A stretch of DNA of 64,000 nt. It comes from Euclidia mi (taxonomy: Eukaryota > Arthropoda > Insecta > Lepidoptera > Erebidae). Where the stretch lies: positions 93,550,051 to 93,614,050 of the forward strand of contig OX123182.2 of the NCBI GenBank assembly GCA_944739405.2. Direction: 5' to 3'. The position numbers and the translations under genes were made by a program. Shown here in pieces: positions 32,023 through 41,461 of this stretch (position 1 is its first letter; each line of letters begins with the position of its first letter). The notes beneath the pieces were generated by a model, which saw only the letters and a program-made list of their open reading frames with translations, was not told where the DNA came from and searched no databases.

Positions 32023-33915
32023 TTACCTATTATGTAAATATGACTTGAGCCAGGCTAGAAGTTTGCCTGTGATACCATATGCTGCTAACTTCTCCAAAAG
32101 GATGTTATGGGAGACAAGGTCGAAGGCTCGACTAAAATCTGTATATATTACATCGACCTGCTTGCCATTATCGATAGCTTCAGCCAGAGTCTCAGTAAAA
32201 GTTACCAAATTGGAGCATGTAGACCTGGATGTCACGAAACCATGTTGGTAACTACTCAAATAAAGACTCAAGTGCGACTGTATCGAAGGACAGATCAATG
32301 ACTCTAGGACCTTAGCAAATGCTGATAAAATAGAGATCGGCCTATAGTTAGCAACACTATGGGCATCACCACTCTTGAAAATAGGCACAACCTTAGCTTG
32401 TTTCCATAAAGCTGGGAAAACACCCGAGGTTAGTGATTTGTTGTAAATTATTAACAATGGATGCGCTAACGCAGCTGCACACTTGGATATAAAAATTGGA
32501 GATATACCGTCAGGACCCGCTCCCTTCTGACAGTCAAGAGATTTTAGTTTAGTATTCAACGAATCAAAATTAAGCACAGGAGCGGTGAGAGGTAAACTAT
32601 AGTTAATCATACTTTTGAGGGAGTCCTGGCAAGAAACATATCCGCTTGTTTTCTCGTCAATAAAAGCAGATGAGTATTGAGTAGCAAACATTTCACAAAT
32701 CTCTTGGCTATCAGAAGTAGTTGTAACGCCGTTAGTCATTGACATAGGATATGAACTGGAACCACCTCGCTTGTTTTTAATGTAGGTCCAAAATTGTTTG
32801 GGATTTTTTACAATTTCCGTTTTAATACCTGCAATATACCTATTGTAACAAGCCGTTGCTAGGCGTGTACATCTCTTACTTAATATGTGAAGTTCAATGT
32901 TGTCCCTGGGATTTTTATAGATTTTATACCGTTTTCTCAGTCGTTCCTTTTCTTTTAAAGCTTTTATTAAGTTTCTATCAAACCAGGGAGGATAAGAATG
33001 CCTAGAAATTCTCTTGGTAGGTACGTGTGCTTTTATAATTTTATATATATTCTCGTAAAATACTTCAAGCATACAATTAACGCCACCAATTTTGTTCAAC
33101 AGTAAGTTCCAGTCAACTTCGCCAATAGCTTTGCAAATGTTTGCATAATCTGCCTTATAGAAATTTAATCTAACACTATTAACATTATACGGAAGGCGGA
33201 GGTCCGAGCATGCATCAATTACAATTTCTATTGGAGGATGTAGAGGGTCAATATTACTTAACGGAATACGTGCAGGGCAGACACTGCCAGACGGTAAGTT
33301 AGTGAGAACGAGATCCAATATTCTATCCGAGCTATTACTGATGCTGTTCAGTTGCAGAAGTTTATTTGCGTGAGTAAAATCAATTAATATTTGGCTTATA
33401 CCTGGTGCATTGTATCCATTATTTGATTCACTTGTCAAGCTCCAATCAATATTTCCCAAATTGAAGTCTCCAATAATACACATATATAAGTTTGACTGTT
33501 CTAGCACAGAATTACAGTTATCTAAAAAATATTCCAGTGTTGCATGAAGCACTGGTGGTGGCAAGTAAACTGCGCACAGAGCTATCCGACGAATAGATTT
33601 AGTAATGTTCAGTTCAACGGTAATCCACAGATCTTCACATCGGCTGTCCCAATGAGTCTTACGCTTTGAATTTATACTTTTGAGCACAGCAATCAATACT
33701 CCCCCCCCCCCATTTTTCTTCCTACCATCTCTGTCTCTCTTGTATACTACGTATCTTTCGTCAAATAGCTCCGAGCTAAAAACAGTACTATTTAGCCATG
33801 TTTCAGTCAATACGACTATATCATAGTTTAGCATAGAAAGTTGCCGACAAAAGTTATGAGTTTTTGTTCGTAAACCGCGTGTGTTTTGATAGTAAGTGTG
33901 AATTTTGATTAAAAT
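32023..33915 (-). CDS. LINE ORF2, N-terminal part: endonuclease and RT fingers/palm
   Basis: The first in-frame ATG is 33832-33834, but the conserved start of the endonuclease (TYYQNTRGLRTKTHNF) is encoded upstream of it, in a frame open back to 33915 without any ATG. Hence the true start is unclear. Endonuclease motifs follow: VVLTETWLNS, ICIIGDFNLGNIDW-like IGDFNLGNIDW, then an RT N-terminal region with GPDGISPIF, KVVPIFKSGDAHSVANYRPI, YQHGFVTSRSTCSNL and the palm motif YTDFSRAFDLVSH. The frame ends at an ochre codon 32023-32025. Confidence 0.8.
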   Translation of the reverse strand: MLIKIHTYYQNTRGLRTKTHNFCRQLSMLNYDIVVLTETWLNSTVFSSELFDERYVVYKRDRDGRKKNGGGGVLIAVLKSINSKRKTHWDSRCEDLWITVELNITKSIRRIALCAVYLPPPVLHATLEYFLDNCNSVLEQSNLYMCIIGDFNLGNIDWSLTSESNNGYNAPGISQILIDFTHANKLLQLNSISNSSDRILDLVLTNLPSGSVCPARIPLSNIDPLHPPIEIVIDACSDLRLPYNVNSVRLNFYKADYANICKAIGEVDWNLLLNKIGGVNCMLEVFYENIYKIIKAHVPTKRISRHSYPPWFDRNLIKALKEKERLRKRYKIYKNPRDNIELHILSKRCTRLATACYNRYIAGIKTEIVKNPKQFWTYIKNKRGGSSSYPMSMTNGVTTTSDSQEICEMFATQYSSAFIDEKTSGYVSCQDSLKSMINYSLPLTAPVLNFDSLNTKLKSLDCQKGAGPDGISPIFISKCAAALAHPLLIIYNKSLTSGVFPALWKQAKVVPIFKSGDAHSVANYRPISILSAFAKVLESLICPSIQSHLSLYLSSYQHGFVTSRSTCSNLVTFTETLAEAIDNGKQVDVIYTDFSRAFDLVSHNILLEKLAAYGITGKLLAWLKSYLHNR

Positions 33916-33953
33916 TTATATACAAAGACATTTGAATAAATACCTATATCAAC

Positions 33954-34838
33954 TTAACCTAATTTATTTAAAGTGTCCATGCTCTTCACCAAAATATGTT
34001 CAGTATCCGGTGTTTTACGGATGAAAATTCGTCCGTTTCTAATCCAAACGTATTGATAACCGAGCTCCTTGGCCTTGATTCTCGCAGCTGCGTGCAGTGC
34101 CTTATTGCTGGTAGAAAGATGTTCCGTTATGTAGATTGCCGACTTCTGGCTTGCAGGGTAACCGAGGTGTAATGTGTTCAATTTATCATCTGGGTTGGAT
34201 TTGTTGTAGATTGTAGTGGCCGCAAGTAAAGCATCTCGAATTTTCGGCGATGCAAGCTGCACCACTATTGAACGTGGACGGTTGTTTGCGGGGTTCAGCT
34301 TAGCAACTCTCGTACAATGTAACACATCCCTATCCTCAACGGCGCATCCGATTACTTTGGTTATTTCGGACACAACCTGGAAAAGATTTTCTTGTTTCTT
34401 CTCTGGTAAGCATTGGATCTCGATATTGTTTGATCTTAGTTGTTCTATCTGATTCAAACTGCCTCTTAAATCTACGATACTTTTCTCCATAATTGAATTC
34501 TCATTCTGCAATTCTTTGATAAGATTCTTCGTGGCTGTATGTTCTTTAAGGAGTTCCTCGTACTGACTGTTCATGAAATTCATCGAGTCAGTTATGTCAG
34601 ATTTTTTTTCCTTAAGGGGCTGAAGCTCTTTATTTAAGGTGTCGTTAAACTTAGACAGCATCTGCGTAAGCTCGTCATTGATTACTTCCTGGACAATTTG
34701 ACGAATGTCATTTCGTGACAATTTATCATCAACTGCTACTTGGGGTTGAGAGCCGAGCACTTGTCGCCTACTGCTTCTAGGTGCCGTTGCGTTAGAGGAA
34801 GGTACGGTGTTATCATTTTTGGCGGTTTTGTCAGACAT
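33954..34838 (-). CDS. LINE ORF1: coiled-coil RNA-binding protein with FP-like C-terminal domain
   Basis: 294 residues from the ATG at 34836-34838. A polar N-terminus is followed by a coiled coil (about residues 60-135: heptads with DTLNKELQPLKEKK, ELLKEHTATKNLIKEL) and then an RRM-like and C-terminal segment (SNNIEIQCLPEKKQENLFQV, RSIVVQLASPKIRDALL, AIYITEHLSTSNKAL, KELGYQYVWIRNGRIFIRK). The pattern is that of L1-like ORF1 proteins, and the C-terminal half resembles the family that also contains the baculovirus FP25K-like domain, known in lepidopteran LINE ORF1s. No damage seen. ORF2 begins about 40 nt downstream in another frame. Confidence 0.8.
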   Translation of the reverse strand: MSDKTAKNDNTVPSSNATAPRSSRRQVLGSQPQVAVDDKLSRNDIRQIVQEVINDELTQMLSKFNDTLNKELQPLKEKKSDITDSMNFMNSQYEELLKEHTATKNLIKELQNENSIMEKSIVDLRGSLNQIEQLRSNNIEIQCLPEKKQENLFQVVSEITKVIGCAVEDRDVLHCTRVAKLNPANNRPRSIVVQLASPKIRDALLAATTIYNKSNPDDKLNTLHLGYPASQKSAIYITEHLSTSNKALHAAARIKAKELGYQYVWIRNGRIFIRKTPDTEHILVKSMDTLNKLG

Positions 34839-34960
34839 TGTGGAAAATATATCCCCTCCAAGTGAATAGGCGTAAAAGACAAAAAATGCAAAACTGCTAC
34901 TTGCCAGTTGCTATAATAATCTTGGCAGGCGCAGCAAAATTATAGTGGCGGGTAGTTTGG

Positions 34961-35349
34961 AATATTTCTTGACAGCAACTTCACAAGTGACGATTTTACA
35001 AGCACCAATTGTTTATTATTCGATTAGTAAATCCAAAAATTTACCTCTCACAAAGTAGAATATTGTCCAGTTCAGTGTTATAAATCACTACAATTTCACT
35101 TAACACTTGGTAACTATTTTTAATTAAGGAATTTAACAGGAGCAATCAAAACACATCTTAGCTAGATGACAGTGATCAGACATGAGGTTCTAGGAAGCTG
35201 TAGCCTACGCCCACAAAAATATCTGTTTTCATACAAAGCAGGAACCTAGCAAACACTAAAAGATACTTTTTAGTTTTACCTATGTAAAACCTTACTTTAC
35301 ATACATATTCCATGGCTTAGGTTATTGTCAGTAGGTATATTCAAGGTAA
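34961..35349. other. No recognisable feature
   Basis: Possibly includes the outermost 5' UTR of the LINE. Nothing else is recognisable. Confidence 0.35.
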
Positions 35350-35520
35350 CTATGAAGACTGTCAAAGCTTTTCATGCAAGACGGGACCGTCTGATCGCCG
35401 GTGTAACATCCTCCGCGAGGCACAGGCAATCATCAAAACTTTAATACGCACGTACGCATATTTTCTGCAAGTTCGTGGTTGGCGCCGTTGGTTTTGAACC
35501 CGATACACACTGTAAAAACT
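35350..35520 (-). mobile_element. Degenerate SINE-C copy
   Basis: The minus strand contains 'tatcgggttcaaaa' (a decayed B box), 'cgtgcgtattaaagttttga' and 'gcctgtgcctcg', in the same order as SINE-C at 2088-2461, but diverged. Edges are approximate. Confidence 0.5.
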
Positions 35521-35639
35521 AGGCTAGTCCTGTCTCTTGAGTAATGAGATATATCATTATCTATTTAAATTGAGAGCTGCATTTAACCGGATTTCCAGCC
35601 AGTCCAATGTGTGCAAAACGTGACGTGAACAAAACCATT

Positions 35640-35815
35640 ACCGAACACTTTTTTTTTCACCGTTTCATTTTTTTTATACTTCCTACAGGTCTAAGAATAA
35701 GTATCAAAATACACCTAGACTCGAAACAACAAATTGATGGTCGCATAGTATTGTTCGAGGGGGTCGAACCCACAACACTCGACGCACTGCTTATGAACGA
35801 GGCTACCGCTAAAAT
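35640..35815 (-). mobile_element. tRNA-headed SINE of another family (SINE-D)
   Basis: The minus strand has an A-box-like 'agcggtagcctcgttca' and B box 'gtgggttcgaccccc' (about 35756-35812), then 'gaccatcaatttgttgtttc gagtctaggtg'. The overall head/body arrangement is SINE-like. It matches none of the other copies in this window. Confidence 0.5.
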
Positions 35816-36091
35816 ACTACGTAATGCACGCAGTCACTTACACATACTTTGACAAAGCACCTAATGAAGAGACATTAGCTGTTTAATAAAATATTATTAT
35901 GGCAAGTGTGTTAAAATCCAGTTCAGAGATTTGTCGCCACATGGGACAACACCGTGTATGCCACATACTTTTGTGTCTAGCCTAGTACTCCTACTTAGCC
36001 TTCTGCTTAGCAATTACCTCACTATAAATAGTTCCATGAACTAGAATAAATTTTTGTATGATTGACACGATTACTTCAGTATGTTTTTTTT

Positions 36092-36353
36092 TATTTTTAT
36101 TTTTTTATAGACTCACGCCTGTATCCCCGAAGGAGTAGGTAGAGGTGTAACATTACACCCACATTTGACCATGAATATTTAGGTCCCACGTAATAAAGGG
36201 CGAGCCTATTGCCGTTACCGGGCACATCATCAGACTCCGTGCTGCCACTGAGAATTCGTAAAAACCCAGTAACACTTTCTCCCGACCTGGGAATCGAACC
36301 CGGGACCTCCGATCAGCAGTCGCATACGCTATCCACTGGACCACGGAGGCAGT
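36092..36353 (-). mobile_element. SINE-A copy with altered head
   Basis: The 3' end (actcacgcctgtatccccga on the plus strand, preceded by a T-rich tract) and body (gcgagcctattgccg, actccgtgctgccactgaga) match SINE-A. The tRNA-like head reads 'ctgcctccgtggtccagtgg' then 'ggttcgattccc', so its head sequence is somewhat different from the 9.3 and 17.4 kb copies. No clear target duplication. Confidence 0.75.
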
Positions 36354-36681
36354 CATATTTCAGCATCAATATGTTTAGCAGTTTCCTGGTTACCATAGCA
36401 CAGGCGCTGTCGGGTTCGTAGTCAGATGGCCGAATTTGAGTCATCCTAATTCCTAACATATATAACATATCAAATAAAAAGTATATTAGTTCTATGCTAC
36501 AAACGATACAAAGTCGGCTTTTCAAAACTATCAAACATGTACACGCATTCTAAATAATTATTTCGATTTCATGAGCATCATTAACACCGCATAGTCCATA
36601 ATGTCAAAAGCCATTAATGCCTAACGGATGGTTGCAGCACAATTTCTGCTCAATAATAGGTACAGTTAGCAACATAATAGA

Positions 36682-37465
36682 CAAAGTCAAAGTCAAAATC
36701 CTTTATTCATTTGGGTCACAATGTGACGCTTATGAACGTCAAAGTAATAAATTTATAAAATAATTACTTAATGACTCTACATTTACATTTACTGCCACGT
36801 TCGCAAAGCAAGGGCGTAGAACCATGAGAAAGAACGGGCAATAAAACTCACGGTCACTCTTTTTCATCGCCAGGTTTTGCATAATACACATAATTTACAT
36901 TTTGTAAGGTGCTGCAACTGTTACACCTTCTATATCACTTGTATATATTAACTGTACATAATAATACTCAAGCATCATACCTAATTTTAATTTTGATATT
37001 CATTTAGTTAGCCTCCTCAGAATAGACATGGTGAAACAGGAGCATCAACTTACATTATATATACCTAATAACGCAGGCAATCCGCGAAAGTGATCAGAAC
37101 CATGATGGAAATTATGCAGTTAAGTATTAAAATTTAATACCAGCTGCAAGAGCGTCATCGACCAGTCATCGCAAGTAGCACCCAGTTCACGAGTATGACG
37201 CATGGGTCAGCCATCATCCCTCTCGCCATATTAGAGGGACAGGGATGACCCGACACACGACACCATCACAAGAAATGACATTTTAGTGACCATGACGACA
37301 ACGGTATACGAACCGGCAGTAAGAAACAATCTATTGGTATACTGACCATGACCGCCAATTACCTCCACTTTCCAGATCGTTATTATTAATATAAATTAGT
37401 GGAACGGGTGAAAGAATGCAAATGTAGAAGGAATTGTGTGAAGGTGACAAGTGAACAATGATATA
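36682..37465. repeat. Rep-1 repeat, copy 2 (uninterrupted by LINE)
   Basis: Begins 'aaagtcaaagtcaaaatcc' and 'ttcatttgggtcacaatgtg acgcttatgaacgtc' and follows the same order as copy 1, including 'cacgttcgcaaagcaagggc', 'gggcaataaaactcacggtc' and 'tggtgaaacaggagcatc'. At the site where copy 1 has its LINE, this copy is continuous (aatccgcgaaagtgatcaga). It carries about 160 bp near 37110-37270 that copy 1 lacks. Confidence 0.65.
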
Positions 37466-37786
37466 ATCAGGGATAAATTATGTTAAACTACATTCAACAA
37501 ATCATAAAAATATCCAAATCCTGCAAAATGATGTGTTCACGAGGCACCTCCACTTAACATGTCACTTATCAAAACGAGAATTTAACAAATCTATGGCTGT
37601 CTTTTGCATGGCGGTCCAAGGGAGAGGCCTTTGCCCAGCAGTGGGACACACAGACAGGCTGAAAAAAAAAAAAAAAGTTGCGTGACTTATATTCATTTAT
37701 TTATATTACTTATATTGCGTGATATTTATAGTGTGAAGCTAGCGTATAGCATGGTTAACATTATGTTAACCATGATAAAAGCTTGT

Positions 37787-38148
37787 GACGTCGCTGTGAC
37801 GTCGAGATGACACCACCTCTCGGCCGCTTGCATCTCCGCCCCCCACCGCACCGCGAGCTTCTTTAAAAGCGGACGCGTTGGCTGCGCGTTTTCCTTTTTG
37901 GCGGCTGCAGCTCCGAGTTAAGTAACCAACTCTTCTGGACGAACCGGCAGCAGGAATCTCAACAGAAACCTCAACCATCGCCGAATCACGCGACCTTATG
38001 TATATCTTTTTAATTACACATTACTAGTATTTTTTTTCGCTTGCTAAATGATGTGTAGATTTTCTTGGCAATTAAATAAATTTTTATTGTAACATTCAAC
38101 TCATGTTCTCATTTAAACACACCCATAGGCCTTTTTACGTTACAAGCT
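37787..38148. mobile_element. 362-bp GC-rich insertion in the left arm
   Basis: It is flanked by agcttgt at 37780-37786 and 38149-38155 and is absent from the otherwise matching right arm. The first ~190 bp are GC-rich and open on both strands (minus strand: VEVSVEIPAAGSSRRVGYL and following). The rest is AT-rich with AATAAA. It looks like an unidentified retrotransposed or transposed sequence; I do not recognise the peptide. Confidence 0.55.
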
Positions 38149-38260
38149 AGCTTGTTTGAATGTTGTTATTATAACTAATCGTTGTTAGAGAATGCGTTGA
38201 AGAAATAAAGGTTCACTGCTCGTTCCCCGTAGATCATAGCGTGATAATATGTAGCTTATA

Positions 38261-38558
38261 TACTAAAGATTTTGTAACGGGTCTGAATTGTGTTAATGAA
38301 TGAAAAGAAAGATGAAATACCTTTCTAACGTTTCGGCATGGGTTACACCAGCCGTGGTCACGGGATGACTGATGTTCGTCAGCGCTGCCTCCGAGAAGTG
38401 CGGGTTTTGGAAACTACCCTACTAACCCTCACTTGGTCTTAACAATTACTAACATTTATATGTTCGGAACTGTCGGTATTTCGTTCATTCACACGATTCA
38501 GACCCGTTACAAAATCTTTAGTATGTGTGCAAATCGTGGTAGTTTAAAAAAAAAATTT
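38261..38558. mobile_element. 298-bp insertion with internal 31-bp terminal-type inverted repeats
   Basis: 8-bp duplications agcttata at 38253-38260 and 38559-38566 flank it, and the right arm lacks it. Within it, 38263-38293 and 38491-38521 are inverted repeats with one mismatch (ctaaagattttgtaacgggt), themselves flanked by TA. The interior contains 'taacgtttcggcatgggtta caccagccgtggtcacggg', reminiscent of Penelope-like element terminal repeats. The class is therefore ambiguous. Confidence 0.6.
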
Positions 38559-38840
38559 AGCTTATATGTTGACCCGACTTCTTAATAATATTCTTGCCAA
38601 ATTTGAAGTAAATCCGTGCAGTACTTTTTGAGTTTATCCCGGATATATAGACAAACAGACAAAAATTCTAAAAACTTTATTTTTGGCTTCGGTATCGATT
38701 GTAGATCACACCCCAAGTATTCTTTAAAAAAAATATTCAATGTACAGTTTTGACTTTCCTACCATTTTATTATATATGTATAGATTCTGCGGCTAGAAAT
38801 CTTACGAGGAACAATAATTTATTTGGGACGTTCTGCCTTT

Positions 38841-39412
38841 TAAATGATGTAAATGTATGTGGTGTGTACAGTAAAATTTTTAAACAGAAGACGTTTGCAA
38901 GGAGCATTAAAGTAAATTTTTGTGATTGGGCAGCAGTAGATATATACAAAAGTAGAGCTAGGTTGTATGATCTGTATGGTATGAAGAAATACAATTTTAA
39001 TCCTAAATTTATTCAATATGTTACAAATTATTCAAAAGTTTTCTAGAGAACATGTACTTTAGCCAAATCCTTATATTTAAGCAATCAAATTAAAGAATCC
39101 AAGAACAAAATTAAAACTACTTGGAATATTATTAACAATGAGACTGGTCGAGCTAAATTGGTAGATAACAATTATGAATTAAAATTTAATGGTGAAATTA
39201 TTACTAGTAAAACTGATGTTGCTCAGACATTTAACAATTTCTTAATAAACATACCAGTGAACACAACCAGCTGTCTAGATTCATGTCCAAGCAAAGCAGA
39301 AATGTTGGTAAGGGGCAATGTGAATGAGTGTGATGTGCTTTATAATTTTAAATATATTGACACCAATGACATACTGAAGGTATTCAAGACACTTAACAAT
39401 AAAATATATGTT
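38841..39412 (+). pseudogene. LINE ORF2 fragment (endonuclease-RT linker) in the spacer
   Basis: Plus-strand translation gives RARLYDLYGMKKYNFNPKF, then after a stop KSLYLSNQIKESKNKIKTTW and NIINNETGRAKLVDN, followed by TDVAQTFNNFLINIP. This is the region between endonuclease and RT of a Jockey/CR1-group ORF2. The fragment is cut at both ends, on the right by the short element at 39413. Confidence 0.6.
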
Positions 39413-39715
39413 TTTTTATAGTATAAGGCGGCAAACGAGCAGACGGATCGCCTGATGGTAAGCAATTACCGCCACCCATGGACACAAGCAACACCACAGG
39501 AGTCACAAGTGCGTTGCCGCCCTTTGGGGTTGGGAAAAGGGATAGGATAAGGAGTGGGATGAGGGAGAAGGAATAGGGGATAGGGCCTCCGGCACTCTCA
39601 CTCACCGAACGAAATGCAACAGTTCAGGTACTGTTACTTTACGTCGATTTTCTGTGAGAGGGTAGTACTTCCCCGGTCGAGCCGGCCCGTTTATGCTGAA
39701 ATCAGCAAGGCTCTA
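39413..39715 (-). mobile_element. Short non-autonomous LINE derivative (ends of the 47.7 kb LINE joined)
   Basis: The left part (gcaaacgagcagacggatcg cctgatggtaagc, to gtgcgttgccgcc) matches the 3' end of the LINE at 47662-47780. The right part (gggcctccggcactctcact cac to ggtcgagccggcccg) matches the 5' end of the same LINE at 50835-50970. A ~60-bp G/A-rich linker joins them; all coding sequence is missing. Orientation is minus with a T run at the left (poly-A on the element strand). Confidence 0.7.
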
Positions 39716-39723
39716 CTACCTAG

Positions 39724-40287
39724 AAAGGCAGAACGTCCCAAATAAATTATTATTCCTCGTAAGATTTCTAGCCGCAGAATCTATACATATTATATAATAA
39801 AATGGTAGGAAAGTCAAAACTGTACATTGAATATTTTTTTTAAAGAATACTTGGGGTGTGATCTACAATCGATACCGAAGCCAAAAATAAAGTTTTTAGA
39901 ATTTTTGTCTGTTTGTCTATATATCCGGGATAAACTCAAAAAGTACTGCACGGATTTACTTCAAATTTGGCAAGAATATTATTAAAAAGTCGGGTCAACA
40001 TATAAGCTCCATATTATTATGCTATGATCTACGGGGATCGAGCAGTGAACCTTTATTTCTTAAACGCATTCTCTAACAACGATTAGTTATAATAACAACA
40101 TTCAAACAAGCTAACTTATATCATGGTTAACATAGTGTTAACCATGCTATAAGCTAGCTTAACACTATAAAAATCACGCAATATAAGTAATATAAATAAA
40201 TGAATATAAGTCACGCAATGTTTTTTTTTTCAGCCTGTCTGTGTGTCCCACTGCTGGGCAAAGGCCTCTCCCTTAGACCACCATGCA
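39724..40287. repeat. Right arm of the large inverted repeat, uninterrupted
   Basis: 564 bp, reverse complement of the left arm. The inner ~280 bp are almost identical to 38559-38840 (single differences such as aacaataat/aataataat); the outer part is somewhat more diverged. It contains 'caaatttggcaagaatatta', a phrase of widespread lepidopteran repeats, and ends in a LINE 3' tail with the A run facing inward. Confidence 0.85.
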
Positions 40288-40668
40288 TCTCTGTCTTGTA
40301 GTAAGCTCGTCCAGTCGCTGTAAAACGCAACATAAATAGATGAATATAAGCAGTATCAAGACAATTTTAAAACAGCACCATCTATGACATTTTAAAAACA
40401 TCAAGTCGAATTACATGTGTAAGCCCTTTTTGGATATAAATAATTTAAATTTGATCATGTTGGCGAGGTTAATAATTGTTTTTAAAAGTCCTTAGATTTT
40501 CCCAATCATCACCGTATCAAGACCGTGGAAATCAAAAAAAATATTTAAACATTTATTAAATAAAAGAATTCAAACAAGTAATGTCCGTAGACCCCACACT
40601 AGGCAAGCCTGTCCTGTGGGTGTCTTATTACGTTTACAATATTTGTAGTATACGATATTTGTTCGGAT
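40288..40668. other. No recognisable feature
   Basis: AT-rich sequence between the inverted repeat and the RTE LINE target duplication. Nothing supported. Confidence 0.4.
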
Positions 40669-40692
40669 GTTAACATTTCAACATACATAGAC

Positions 40693-41460
40693 TCACGCCT
40701 GTTTCCCGGAGGGGTAGGAAGAGGCTACGGAACGCCATTTGCAACGATACTGACATATCTCTCTTGCTTCATTCACTCCCATCAGATTCCTCACGCATGC
40801 TCTTCTGTTCAGGGTACTTCTCACCTGTTCTGTTTTTAGGATGTCTCCAATCTGGTCAGAGAACGTCCGCCTAGGTCTTCCCCTTCGTCCTGTCCCTTCC
40901 ACACTTGCCTTATATATCTGCTTGGTCAGTCTTTCGTCATCCATCCTCTCCACGTGCCCAAACTATCTTAGAATACCATTCTCGATGCTTGTCACTTCAT
41001 CTTCTTTTACCCCACAACATTCTCTTATCACACAATTCTTTACTCTGTCAGTCAGAGAGACACAACACATACTTCTCAGTGCTCTCATTTCTGCATCATT
41101 TATTCTACTTTCATGACTCTTCTGCCATACCCAACTATCACTACCATACATTAGAGTAGGTACTAACACCCCTCTATGCACAGCCAAACGTGCCTTTTTA
41201 GACAGGTTTTGGCTATTCATAAACGACTTCAGAGCTCCATTCACTCTATTACCTGCATTAACTCTTCTTTCAATATCTTCTTCATTCTTACCATCTCTTG
41301 TAAACAGCGTGCCTAAATAAACACACTCATTCACTTGCTCCACTCGCTGTCCATCGATCATAACATTACAAGCCGTAATGCATTCCTCCTTTACAAAAAC
41401 CATAACTTTCGTTTTTTTTACATTCACTTTCATTCCTTTCCTCTCTAACGCACCATGCAT
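40693..41460 (-). pseudogene. RTE LINE ORF, C-terminal part
   Basis: Directly downstream of the nested SINE it starts MHGALERKGMKVNVKKTKVM, then VYLGTLFTRDGKNEEDIERR, LMYGSDSWVWQKSHESRIND and AEMRALRSMCCVSLTDRVKN. After a short interruption it continues HVERMDDER-like MERMDDERLTKQIYKASVEG, GRPRRTFSDQI and ends EICQYRCKWRSVASSYPSGK. This is the characteristic C-terminus of this RTE-like group. Confidence 0.8.
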
Positions 41461-41461
41461 G

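Larger units (their letters stand above)
30960..34960 (-). mobile_element. Nearly complete Jockey/CR1-group LINE
   Basis: Two ORFs on the minus strand in the order ORF1 (33954-34838) then ORF2 (31051-33915), with a short 3' UTR toward 30960. ORF1 is intact; ORF2 keeps one reading frame throughout but has two in-frame stops. No RNase H domain follows the RT. The outer edges are approximate, because I found no target duplication. The 3' end lies close to the BEL insertion (18 bp beyond its target duplication). Confidence 0.8.
37605..38840. repeat. Left arm of a large inverted repeat (with two insertions)
   Basis: The segments 37605-37786, 38149-38260 and 38559-38840 are the reverse complement, in order, of 39724-40287. 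The outer end is a LINE 3' tail (cccagcagtgggacacacag acaggctg and an A run) oriented inward. The inner end is 'tttgggacgttctgcctttt'. Two segments absent from the right arm lie inside: 37787-38148 and 38261-38558. Confidence 0.85.

Noticed and set aside
37766..37978. 70-codon minus-strand frame starting VEVSVEIPAAGS as a host gene
   Set aside because: It sits inside a 362-bp insertion bounded by short duplications; GC-rich DNA gives chance open frames on both strands. Kept only as an unidentified insertion.
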